From Nocardia xishanensis NBRC 101358 (GTDB lineage: Bacteria; Actinomycetota; Actinomycetes; Mycobacteriales; Mycobacteriaceae), in the NCBI RefSeq assembly GCF_001613365.1, contig NZ_BDCF01000001.1, forward strand, positions 310,001-374,000: DNA of 64,000 nt. The letters are read 5' to 3'. Made by a program: the position numbers and the translations under genes. Each line of letters starts with the position of its first letter. Positions within the stretch are counted from its first letter, which is position 1. Below, in pieces: positions 1 through 18,278 of this stretch. The notes below the pieces were generated by a model, which had not been told where the DNA came from, searched no databases, and saw nothing but the letters and a program-made list of their open reading frames with translations.

Positions 1-9624
<9,624 letters not shown>

Positions 9625-10299
9625 CCGTAACCTCGCTTCCGGAACACCACGCAAGCGCTCCCCGACGACACCCGGACAGGACGCTCACCTTTCACAGCGT
9701 GGCGCCTGCGTCCCCGGGTTCAGTTCTCATATCAATCAAGCAAAAAAGTTCACTGGCACTATCTGTCCAGACGGCCGATCTTGTTACATGGGCCCGACCG
9801 CGCCCACTACCCACCGACCGGCAAAGCCGGGATGTTTCTCGCTGATCACCGGAACAATCTACCCGCGCCTACCCTGAGCGACCAACCAAGATCCATAGCG
9901 TCGGAACATCACGCCTGGCAGGGCCTTCGGGCCGAGTTTGCCGGCCGCGGTGTAGCGGTTGTCACATGGCGACCCAGCTCACGGTTTTCGGACGGGGTTT
10001 CGTCCAGGACCCTTCCCGGCGCGAGACCCGATCGGCGGGAGGCTCGTTCCGCGACACGGTCCGGATACGCCGTGGCGCACAGCCCGCTTCGCCTTCTCTA
10101 CCAGCACCGACGGGGTCCGCGCCGAGTTTTCGCCGTTTTCCGCCGGAACCGGTGCCGTCCGGGGAGCCTCTAGCGGGGTATCGGTACGTTCTTGTGCCAG
10201 TACGGTTCCTGTTCGGCTTCGCCGCGCCGGCTTCGAATCGTCCCGCCGTCGAGGTGAATCGCCAAGTACCGCAAGGCTTTTCAACACAGGTTCCGGTGA
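9625..10299. other. Intergenic region upstream of the left NRPS gene
   Basis: About 675 bp between the NRPS start and the end of cobM, both on the minus strand. No convincing gene: the small ORFs in all frames are arginine/serine-rich and overlap each other. A comparatively AT-rich patch at about 9720-9785 is a reasonable place for the NRPS promoter, but I see no clear -35/-10 pair. A GAAAGG ribosome-site-like sequence near 9689-9695 is followed by a GTG at 9688 that is out of frame with the NRPS. No iron-box palindrome was found. Confidence 0.4.
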
Positions 10300-11073
10300 T
10301 CAACGACGCCCGGATCCGTCAGGCATCGAGTGACGGTCGCGGCCGGGGTCGTACAGGTGGGAGCTCGCGCACGACAGGGCGGGGGTCAAAGCGCGGCCGA
10401 CGAGGATGACGGCTGCCTGCCGCAGGTCGGCGGCTTCGACCTGGTCGGCAATGCCGGTGAGCGTGCCGCGCAGGACGAGCTGCCCGGGTTGACTTGCCCG
10501 GTAGACCACCGCTACGGGGCAGTCGGCTCCGTAATCGGCGACGAGTTCGGCGGCCAGCGTCCGGATGCGGGTGATGGCCAGGTGCAGGACGAGGGTCGCG
10601 CCCGTGTGGGCGAAGTTGGCCAGCGCCTCGGATTCCGGCATGGCGGTGGAGCGGGCCCGGGTGCGGGTGAGCACGACCGACTGCACGAGCTCGGGGACGG
10701 TGAGCTCGGCGCCGAGGAGCGCGGCCGCGGCGGCGTAGGCGGGGACGCCGGGGGTGACGTCCCAAGGAATGCCGTGGGTGTCGAGGCGGCGGGTCTGCTC
10801 GGTGAGGGCCGAGTAGAGGGATGGGTCGCCGGAGCAGAGACGAGCCACGTCGCGGCCGGATTCGTGAGCGCGAACGAGATGGGCGGTGATCTGCTCGATG
10901 TCGAGGCGCTGCGTGTCGATCAGTTCGGTGCCGGGCGCGCAGTGCGACAGGACCTCGGGGTCGAGGTAGGTGCCCGCGTAGAGGCAGACCGGGGAGGTGC
11001 GCAGGAGGGTGACCGCTCGGACGGTCAGCAGGTCCGCGGCGCCCGGCCCGGCCCCGATGAAGTGCACGGTCAT
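10300..11073 (-). CDS. cobM: Precorrin-4 C11-methyltransferase
   Basis: 257 aa, typical of the tetrapyrrole methyltransferase family (SAM-dependent, aerobic cobalamin pathway; methylates C-11 of precorrin-4). The N-terminus reads VHFIGAGPGAADLLTVRA, the glycine-rich first motif of the family, followed by CLYAGTYLDPEVL, close to the CobM form of the second motif. RLCSGDPSLYSAL (around residues 78-90) and WDVTPGVPAYAAAAALLG (around 103-120) are further family motifs that line the SAM and substrate cleft. The last 25 or so residues (SSHLYDPGRDRHS...) match the usual CobM tail. No other cobalamin gene lies nearby, so it is detached from the rest of the pathway here. Start ATG at 11073; the upstream ribosome site is weak. 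Confidence 0.92.
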   Translation of the reverse strand: MTVHFIGAGPGAADLLTVRAVTLLRTSPVCLYAGTYLDPEVLSHCAPGTELIDTQRLDIEQITAHLVRAHESGRDVARLCSGDPSLYSALTEQTRRLDTHGIPWDVTPGVPAYAAAAALLGAELTVPELVQSVVLTRTRARSTAMPESEALANFAHTGATLVLHLAITRIRTLAAELVADYGADCPVAVVYRASQPGQLVLRGTLTGIADQVEAADLRQAAVILVGRALTPALSCASSHLYDPGRDRHSMPDGSGRR

Positions 11074-11207
11074 GCGGGCGAGTCTAGGGTGTGCCTCCGC
11101 ACCACCGTCATGCCCAGCGAGCCATGGCCAGCCCCCGCGCGGACACGGCCGCCACCGATCTGCCCGGCGAGCCCCGCAGAGTTACCGCGCGACACCGATA
11201 CGGCCGG

Positions 11208-11639
11208 TCAGGCGGTGGCGTCGAAGTGGGCGATCACTTTCGTGGGACGCAACCGCACCACGAGTTCGCCGGGAACGCCGTTGCGCTCGCCGAACTCCTC
11301 GGCTCGATCTTCACCCATGTACCGCCCGCCGAGGACCGTGGCGGTGCGCAGCAGTTCGTCCGGATCCTCCGACATCGTCACGACACCCTGAATCTGGATC
11401 GACGCGTACGGCGGCTCCTCCAGATCGACGCACAGGGCAACCCGGCCGTCGCGCACGAACGCCTTGCCCTTGGCGGTCTCCTTCCCGGTGTTGAACACGA
11501 TCTCCTCGCCTTCGACGAAGAACCACACCGGCGTGACAACGGGACGACCATCGGACGCCACGAAGGCGACCTTGCCCGTCCGCGTGCCATGGCTCAGAAA
11601 TTCGCGCACCTTGGGATCCGACAATGAGGCCATCCCCAC
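11208..11639 (-). CDS. PPOX-class F420-dependent oxidoreductase-like protein
   Basis: 143 aa, the length of small split-barrel flavin/F420-binding proteins. Family signatures: KVREFLSHGTRTGKVAF near the N-terminus, DGRPVVTPVWFFVEGEEIVF (first strands of the barrel), then KGKAFVRDGRVALCVD and the C-terminal LRPTKVIAHF. These proteins reduce substrates with reduced F420 or bind FMN/heme; the substrate cannot be told from sequence. Starts GTG 11639 or ATG 11633 (second Met); neither has a strong ribosome site, and I keep the longer. It lies 134 bp upstream of cobM on the same strand, so co-transcription is possible but not shown. Confidence 0.85.
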   Translation of the reverse strand: MGMASLSDPKVREFLSHGTRTGKVAFVASDGRPVVTPVWFFVEGEEIVFNTGKETAKGKAFVRDGRVALCVDLEEPPYASIQIQGVVTMSEDPDELLRTATVLGGRYMGEDRAEEFGERNGVPGELVVRLRPTKVIAHFDATA

Positions 11640-11844
11640 ACCCTAGGCGCCGACGCCGATAGGTTCACCGAAGGAAACGCGTGTTCCCCGGACACGCCCC
11701 AGCTACCCACCGAGGTGGACACCTGTGTAAATCACCGACACTTCACCCCGCCGGTGCAATACTGCGAAATCCACACCGCCGCAAGGCAAGTCCGCCGATG
11801 AAGCCTCCTGAAACCCTGTCGGCGGGCGGTTATAGCCTCTGCGC

Positions 11845-12708
11845 ATGCCCACCGTCCTGCACGAAGTAATGATCGACCTGTTCCGGCACCGACCGCGTCT
11901 TGCCGCCGAACTACTCGGTTACGTGTCGGACGATCCGCTACCCGAATTCGACAACGTCCGTTTGGATTGCGGCGACTTCCCGGACATCGACCCGACCGAG
12001 TACCGAGCGGACGCGGTCGTGGTGCTGACATCCGGAACGTCACCGGTGCTGGCCGTCATCATCGAGGTCCAGCTGAAACCGGATCCGGACAAACACTGGA
12101 GCTGGCCCGTCTACCTGACGACCTTGCGAGCCCGCCTGCGCTGCCGCACCGCGCTCTTGGTGCTGTGCCCGAACGAACGCACCGCCGACCGGTGCGGCAG
12201 ACCCATCGGCATCGCGCCAGGGTGCACGCTCCGGCCCTTGGTGGTCAGTCCGAACAAAGTCCCGGTGGTCACCGACGCGGCGACCGCAACGAACAACCCC
12301 GAACTCGCCGTCCTGTCGGCGATCGCACATCGGCGGCATCCCGAACGCGACGCCATTCTGACCACTCTCGTCGAGCACGTACTCGACGGCCCGAACGGCG
12401 AAATGTATCTTGACCTGGTAACCGCTGTCATGCCTGTGGCGGCCCGGCACTTCCTGGAGAGCCTCATGACGACCGGCACGTACGAGTACAAGAGCGATTT
12501 CGCACGGCGGTACTACGCGCGCGGGAAGGCCGATGGAGAGGCCACAGGAGAGGCTCGGGCGCTGCTGACAATGCTGCGGGCGCGGCGCATCCGGGTCCCC
12601 GACGAGGCCGAAGCACGGATCCGCGAGTGCACCGACGCCGACCTGCTCAACAGCTGGGTGGAACGCGCCGCGACGGCGAAAAGCTTGGGCGAAGTTCTAG
12701 ACCGATGA
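11845..12708 (+). CDS. Rpn-family / PD-(D/E)XK nuclease-like protein
   Basis: 287 aa. The N-terminal part has RADAVVVL (around residues 54-61) and, 20 residues on, AVIIEVQL (around 73-80). This D...E-x-Q spacing is the core of the PD-(D/E)XK nuclease fold in the Rpn / YhgA-like group, proteins often annotated as putative transposases that act as recombination-promoting DNA nucleases. The C-terminal third is a charged helical segment (YYARGKADGEATGEARALL), which also recurs in this group. No transposase partner or inverted ends are seen, so this is a stand-alone gene rather than an insertion sequence. ATG 11845 follows a short TTATAG stretch closely and may be read from a short or leaderless transcript. 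Nuclease activity is inferred. Confidence 0.65.
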   Translation: MPTVLHEVMIDLFRHRPRLAAELLGYVSDDPLPEFDNVRLDCGDFPDIDPTEYRADAVVVLTSGTSPVLAVIIEVQLKPDPDKHWSWPVYLTTLRARLRCRTALLVLCPNERTADRCGRPIGIAPGCTLRPLVVSPNKVPVVTDAATATNNPELAVLSAIAHRRHPERDAILTTLVEHVLDGPNGEMYLDLVTAVMPVAARHFLESLMTTGTYEYKSDFARRYYARGKADGEATGEARALLTMLRARRIRVPDEAEARIRECTDADLLNSWVERAATAKSLGEVLDR

Positions 12709-12735
12709 GAGGAGGCATCGGGTAGATCGTCATCT

Positions 12736-12761
12736 GAGCCGCAGTGGTGTCATGGCGGCTC
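12736..12761. terminator. Hairpin between convergent genes
   Basis: Perfect 7-bp inverted repeat (GAGCCGC / GCGGCTC) with a 12-nt loop, placed between the 3' ends of the Rpn-like gene (plus) and the LysR gene (minus). No U-run follows, as is common in actinobacteria, so a bidirectional terminator role is inferred from position. Confidence 0.45.
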
Positions 12762-12784
12762 GACAATTCATGGAGAACCCCTCC

Positions 12785-13711
12785 CTACCCGTCCTCCCCC
12801 AGCAACATCGCCTTCTGTTCCCGGGCCCGCTCCCGAATCGCATCCACCACCGCCGCGACTTCCGGTCTGCGCAGGGTCTCCGTCCGCGTCACGAGCCAGT
12901 AGGCCAGCTGTACCGAAACCTCGTCGCGTAGGACACGCACCAGGTCGTCGTGCCGGTCGGCCATGAAGCACGGCAGCAGGCCCAAGCCCGCCGCGGCTCG
13001 GGTCGCCTCGACGTGCACGAAAACGTTTGTGGAGGAGACGGATTCGCGCATCGCAGGGGCGAAACTGGAGGCCAGATCGAGGTCGTCGACTTGGAGCATG
13101 GAGTCGATGAAGTAGACGAGCGGGTACCTGGCGAGGTCCTCGATCGCGCCGGGTATTCCGTTCTCGCGCAAGTACTGTCGCGATCCATACAGTCCGAGCC
13201 GATAGTCGGCGAGTCGAATCGCCTTGGCCCGGTGCACTTGTGGCTCGCCGACGACTACTTCGATGTCCAATCCCGAGCGCTGCTGGGACGCGCGACGCGT
13301 GGCGGTCACGATCTCGACGGCGATCTTCGGATGCCTGCGCTGCACCTGCGCCACGGCGGGCGCGGCGAGGTAAGCGCTGAAACCGTCGGTCGCCGAGATG
13401 CGCACGACGCCCTCCAGCGTGCGGTTGCCCGCCGGGTCCGCGGTGAGCGACTTGACCGCCGATTCGACGGCTTCGGCCGCCGCCAGCGCGTCGCGTCCGA
13501 GATCGGTGAGTTCCCACCCGCCGGTCACCCTGGTCAGCACGCGCCCGCCGAGCGTTCTCTCCAAGGCGGTGATGCGGCGCGAGATGGTGGTGTGGTTGAT
13601 GCCGAGTTCGTCGGCGGCGGACACGAAACGACCGGACCGGCCAACCGCGAGCAGCACCAGCAGGTCATCTGCGCTGGGGCGGCGGCCGAATCCAGGAGAA
13701 GCCGGGCTCAT
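12785..13711 (-). CDS. LysR-family transcriptional regulator
   Basis: 308 aa from the chosen ATG at 13711 (SPASPGFGRR...). An upstream in-frame extension to 13810 exists but would read through the divergent promoter region and has no family similarity. Winged helix-turn-helix at residues 12-70: DDLLVLLAVGRSGRFVSAAD and INHTTISRRITALERTLGG. The remainder is the two-lobed LysR effector domain (VRISATDGFSAYLAAPAV onward). It is divergent from the transporter/dehydrogenase pair starting at 13852, the usual arrangement for a LysR protein controlling its neighbours. The effector is unknown; a hydroxy acid linked to 3-hydroxybutyrate use is a reasonable guess. Confidence 0.9.
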   Translation of the reverse strand: MSPASPGFGRRPSADDLLVLLAVGRSGRFVSAADELGINHTTISRRITALERTLGGRVLTRVTGGWELTDLGRDALAAAEAVESAVKSLTADPAGNRTLEGVVRISATDGFSAYLAAPAVAQVQRRHPKIAVEIVTATRRASQQRSGLDIEVVVGEPQVHRAKAIRLADYRLGLYGSRQYLRENGIPGAIEDLARYPLVYFIDSMLQVDDLDLASSFAPAMRESVSSTNVFVHVEATRAAAGLGLLPCFMADRHDDLVRVLRDEVSVQLAYWLVTRTETLRRPEVAAVVDAIRERAREQKAMLLGEDG

Positions 13712-13712
13712 G

Positions 13713-13728
13713 TCTGCATGATTGCAGA
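13713..13728. promoter_or_regulatory. Candidate LysR operator
   Basis: Inverted repeat TCTGCA-TGAT-TGCAGA, 6-bp arms, 4-nt centre, directly beside the LysR start codon in the 140-bp divergent intergenic region. Further CAGAT/ATCTG half-sites follow to about 13770. LysR proteins typically bind such interrupted palindromes; the role is inferred from symmetry and position. Confidence 0.45.
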
Positions 13729-13851
13729 TTGGTCGTGCACATCTGGGCATTGCGAGCGACAGAGATCTGCACGAATACTCGTTCTCGCCACAACATGTGG
13801 GCCGCATCACAGATGAGGGGTGATGTGGTCCCGGTCATGAAGGAGAGTTCG

Positions 13852-15216
13852 ATGAGCGTGCGCGATACCTTGCGGGCGACCGACAGCGATCCCGGTCCGG
13901 CGCCGGCCGGACTACGGCGGGTGGTCGCCGCGTCGATGGCGGGCACGGTCGTCGAATGGTACGAGTTCTTCCTCTACGGCACCGCCGCCACGCTGGTCTT
14001 CAGCAAGGTGTTCTTCGCCAAGGGCACCAGCGACCTGGACGCGATTCTCGCCGCGTTCGTCACGTACGCGGTCGGCTTCGCGGCGCGACCGCTCGGCGGC
14101 ATCGTCTTCGGCCACTTCGGCGACCGGTACGGCCGCAAGAAGCTGCTGCAGTTCAGCCTGGTGCTGGTCGGCGCCGCGACATTCCTGATGGGCTGCCTGC
14201 CGACGTTCGGACAGATCGGCTATTGGGCGCCCGCACTGCTGGTCGCGCTGCGCTTCATCCAAGGCTTCGCGGTGGGCGGCGAATGGGGCGGCGCGGTGCT
14301 GCTCGTCGCCGAACACAGTCCCAACCGCAGCCGCGGCTTCTGGGCGAGCTGGCCGCAGGCCGGCGTGCCCGCGGGCAATCTGCTCGCCACCGTGGTGCTG
14401 CTCGCGCTGACCTCGACGCTGTCGGACGCGGCATTCCTGTCCTGGGGCTGGCGAGTCGCGTTCTGGTTGTCGGCGGTGGTCGTGCTGGTCGGCTACTACA
14501 TTCGCACCAAGGTCACCGACGCGCCGATCTTCCTGGAGGCCCAGCGCGATGCGGAACAGCGCGAGGCCACCTCGTTCAGCGTGGTGGAAGTGCTGAAGCG
14601 TTATCCCCGAGGCGTTTTCACCGCGATGGGTCTGCGCTTCGGCGAGAACATCATGTACTACCTGGTGGTCACGTTCTCCATCACCTACCTGAAGGTGCAC
14701 GTCGGCGCGGACACCAAGACCATCCTGTGGTGGTTGCTCGCTGCACACGCGGTGCACTTCGCCGCCATCCCGCTGGCCGGGAACCTGTCCGACCGGTTCG
14801 GCAGGCGGCCGGTGTATTTCGTGGGCGCGCTCACCGCGGGCAGCTGGGGTTTCTTCGCCTTCCCGATGATGGACAGCAAGAACCACGCGGTCATCATGTC
14901 CGCCATCATCATCGGGCTGGTCTTCCACGCGCTGATGTACGCGGCCCAGCCCGCGATCATGGCGGAGATGTTCCCCACCCGGATGCGGTATTCCGGGGTG
15001 TCGCTCGGGTACCAGGTCACCTCCATCGTGGCCGGCTCGCTCGCGCCGATCATCGCCGTCCGGCTGCTGGACAGCTTCGGCTCGTCGGTGCCGATCGCCT
15101 GGTATCTGGCAGGGGCGGCGGCGGTCACCGCGGTCGCCGTGCTCTTCGCAAGGGAGACCAAGGGTCTCGACCTACAGGCCGTCGACCGGGCCGACGCCGA
15201 GGTGAGCGCTCGATGA
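13852..15216 (+). CDS. MFS transporter, metabolite:H+ symporter (MHS) family
   Basis: 454 aa integral membrane protein with about 12 hydrophobic segments. N-terminal ASMAGTVVEWYEFFLYGTAA is the family hallmark, followed by the loop 2-3 motif GHFGDRYGRKK and its repeat LSDRFGRRP in the second half; GFAVGGEWGGAVLLVAEHS is also typical. MHS transporters move organic acids, shikimate, proline or betaine with protons. Start: ATG 13852 has AGGAGAG at 13841-13847; the longer frame from 13729 covers the regulatory region and is rejected. The stop overlaps the ATG of the 3-hydroxybutyrate dehydrogenase gene (ATGA), so the two are translationally coupled, suggesting uptake of 3-hydroxybutyrate or a related hydroxy acid (inference). 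Confidence 0.92.
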   Translation: MSVRDTLRATDSDPGPAPAGLRRVVAASMAGTVVEWYEFFLYGTAATLVFSKVFFAKGTSDLDAILAAFVTYAVGFAARPLGGIVFGHFGDRYGRKKLLQFSLVLVGAATFLMGCLPTFGQIGYWAPALLVALRFIQGFAVGGEWGGAVLLVAEHSPNRSRGFWASWPQAGVPAGNLLATVVLLALTSTLSDAAFLSWGWRVAFWLSAVVVLVGYYIRTKVTDAPIFLEAQRDAEQREATSFSVVEVLKRYPRGVFTAMGLRFGENIMYYLVVTFSITYLKVHVGADTKTILWWLLAAHAVHFAAIPLAGNLSDRFGRRPVYFVGALTAGSWGFFAFPMMDSKNHAVIMSAIIIGLVFHALMYAAQPAIMAEMFPTRMRYSGVSLGYQVTSIVAGSLAPIIAVRLLDSFGSSVPIAWYLAGAAAVTAVAVLFARETKGLDLQAVDRADAEVSAR

Positions 15217-15959
15217 CCGACCTGTTCGGACGGCGCGCCCTGGTCACCGGCGGCGCGAGCGGCATCGGCGCGGCGTGCGCGCGGGAACTCGCGGCGCGCG
15301 GCGCCGAGGTCACCGTGGCCGACATCGACGGCGACGGCGCGCGAAAGCTGGCGAACGAGATCGGCGGAAAGGCTTGGGTCGTCGACCTTCTCGACGTCAC
15401 CGCCTTGGAGGAGCTACGACTGGAGGTGGATGTGCTGGTGAACAACGCCGGTGTGCAGCGCATTCACCCGATCGAGGACTTCCCGCCCGCGGAATTCCGC
15501 GACCTCCTCGCCCTGATGGTCGAGGCGCCGTTCCTGCTCGTTCGCGCTGCGCTCCCGCACATGTACCGCAACGGTTTCGGGCGCATCGTCAACATCTCGT
15601 CGGTGCACGGGTTGCGCGCCTCGGCGTACAAGGCCGCGTACGTGACGGCGAAACACGCGCTGGAAGGACTGTCCAAAGTGACCGCGCTCGAGGGCGGCGC
15701 GCACGGCGTGACCAGCAATTGCGTCGACCCTGGCTATGTACGCACGCCGTTGGTGGACAAGCAGATCGCCGATCAGGCCAGGACACACGGTATTCCGGAG
15801 CAGCAGGTGATCGAGAAGATCATGCTCACCGAGAGCGCCGTCAAGCGCCTCGTCGAACCGGACGAGGTCGCCTCCCTGGTCGGCTGGCTCACCGGACCGC
15901 ACGCCGGCATGGTCACCGGCGCCTCCTACACGATGGACGGAGGCTGGAGCGCTCGATGA
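15213..15959 (+). CDS. bdhA: 3-Hydroxybutyrate dehydrogenase-like short-chain dehydrogenase
   Basis: 248 aa SDR. Rossmann NAD(H) motif ALVTGGASGIGAACA at residues 9-23, ADIDGDG after strand 2 (NAD preference), VLVNNAGVQ, catalytic Ser in INISSVHG, and YVTAKHALEG supplying the Tyr-x-x-x-Lys pair. PIEDFPPAEF after the NNAG motif, HGLRAS, and the end segment MDGGW are close to known D-3-hydroxybutyrate dehydrogenases, which interconvert 3-hydroxybutyrate and acetoacetate. It overlaps the upstream transporter gene by 4 bp. Its acetoacetate product could feed the acetoacetyl-CoA synthetase encoded at 22843-24786, although that gene is in another transcription unit. Other hydroxy-acid substrates cannot be excluded. 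Confidence 0.85.
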   Translation: MTDLFGRRALVTGGASGIGAACARELAARGAEVTVADIDGDGARKLANEIGGKAWVVDLLDVTALEELRLEVDVLVNNAGVQRIHPIEDFPPAEFRDLLALMVEAPFLLVRAALPHMYRNGFGRIVNISSVHGLRASAYKAAYVTAKHALEGLSKVTALEGGAHGVTSNCVDPGYVRTPLVDKQIADQARTHGIPEQQVIEKIMLTESAVKRLVEPDEVASLVGWLTGPHAGMVTGASYTMDGGWSAR

Positions 15960-15985
15960 GCGTGCGACGGCCGATCGGCGCGCGA

Positions 15986-16588
15986 TCAGGCGGTTCGGCT
16001 CAGCGCGAGCAGCGCCATCTCGCGCAGGATCGGCCTCGCTTTGCTGGCGGTCGCCGGGGGCGCGCTGTGCGGGGTCGAGTTGAGCAGGCCGAACGCGGCG
16101 TGCGCCTGCACCCGCGCCCCCTCCTCGGGCAGCAGGGGGTGCAGTTTGCGCAGCACCTCGACCCAGACCTCGACGTACTGGCGCTGGGTGCGCCGCAGCT
16201 CGCGCCGCGGTCCGGCGGGCACGTTGTCCAGGTCGCGGTCCTGGATGCGGATGAGTTCGGGTTCGCCGAACGCGAAGTCCAGGTGGAAGTCGACCAGTCC
16301 TTCCAGCGCCGCCTCGGCGGAGTCCGCGCCGACCACCACCGACCGGCCGCCCGCGAGCAGTCGCTGACTGACCCCGACCAGCAGCTCGACGAGCAGCGCC
16401 TCCTTGTTCGGGAAGTGCCGGTAGACCGCGGGGCCGCTGATGCCGACGGCCGCGCCGAGGTCGTCGAGCCGCACGCCGAGGAAGCCCCGGTCCGCGATCA
16501 GCCGGGCTCCCGCCTCCAGCAATTGCTTGCGCCGCTCCGCCTTCAGCTGCTCGCGGCGGGTGAGTGTCACAGCTTCCGCGCCGGTCAC
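15986..16588 (-). CDS. TetR-family regulator of the leucine/acyl-CoA operon (Rv2506-like)
   Basis: 200 aa from GTG 16588, chosen because AAAGGAG lies about 5 bases upstream; a GTG at 16603 would add five residues and sit on that ribosome site. Helix-turn-helix around residues 11-60: RKQLLEAGARLIADRGF, LDDLGAAVGISGPAVYRHFPNKEALL. The C-terminal part is a ligand-binding helical domain (LVDFHLDFAFGEPELIRIQDRDLDNV) resembling SACE_7301/Rv2506-type regulators. It is divergent from the accD-accA-fadE-maoC-citE operon, as Rv2506 is in M. tuberculosis. It probably represses both directions and is released by a branched acyl-CoA (inference). Two symmetrical sites lie in the intergenic region. Confidence 0.88.
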   Translation of the reverse strand: MTGAEAVTLTRREQLKAERRKQLLEAGARLIADRGFLGVRLDDLGAAVGISGPAVYRHFPNKEALLVELLVGVSQRLLAGGRSVVVGADSAEAALEGLVDFHLDFAFGEPELIRIQDRDLDNVPAGPRRELRRTQRQYVEVWVEVLRKLHPLLPEEGARVQAHAAFGLLNSTPHSAPPATASKARPILREMALLALSRTA

Positions 16589-16619
16589 ACCCGCTCCTTT
16601 CACCCGATGTGGACAACTC

Positions 16620-16637
16620 GGTTAATAGATATTAACC
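16620..16637. promoter_or_regulatory. Candidate TetR operator 1
   Basis: Inverted repeat GGTTAAT-AGAT-ATTAACC with 7-bp perfect arms, in the divergent gap between the TetR gene and accD. Contains GTTA-N8-TAAC at 16621-16636, the same core and spacing as operator 2; centres are 26 bp apart. Confidence 0.65.
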
Positions 16638-16643
16638 TGAATT

Positions 16644-16665
16644 CCAGTTATCGGCGACTAACTGG
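16644..16665. promoter_or_regulatory. Candidate TetR operator 2
   Basis: Inverted repeat CCAGTTA / TAACTGG with 7-bp perfect arms around an 8-nt centre, only 12 bp before the accD start codon. Shares GTTA-N8-TAAC with operator 1. Bound repressor here would block accD transcription or elongation. Confidence 0.65.
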
Positions 16666-16677
16666 ACGGCGGACGTG

Positions 16678-18273
<1,596 letters not shown>

Positions 18274-18278
18274 TCGCA

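Noticed and set aside
9640..10300. Iron-responsive (IdeR-type) box upstream of the NRPS
   Set aside because: Looked for because of the EntF-like start; no matching palindrome found, so no siderophore claim is made.
9962..10333. Several overlapping ORFs of about 100-150 codons between NRPS and cobM
   Set aside because: Overlap in all frames, Arg/Ser/Pro-rich, no ribosome sites or family motifs.
11845..12708. Reading the Rpn-like gene as an active transposon
   Set aside because: No terminal inverted repeats, target duplication or second transposase gene; treated as a stand-alone nuclease-like protein.
13729..13851. N-terminal extension of the MHS transporter
   Set aside because: Covers the LysR/transporter regulatory region and lacks a ribosome site; ATG 13852 has AGGAGAG and the family N-terminus follows it.
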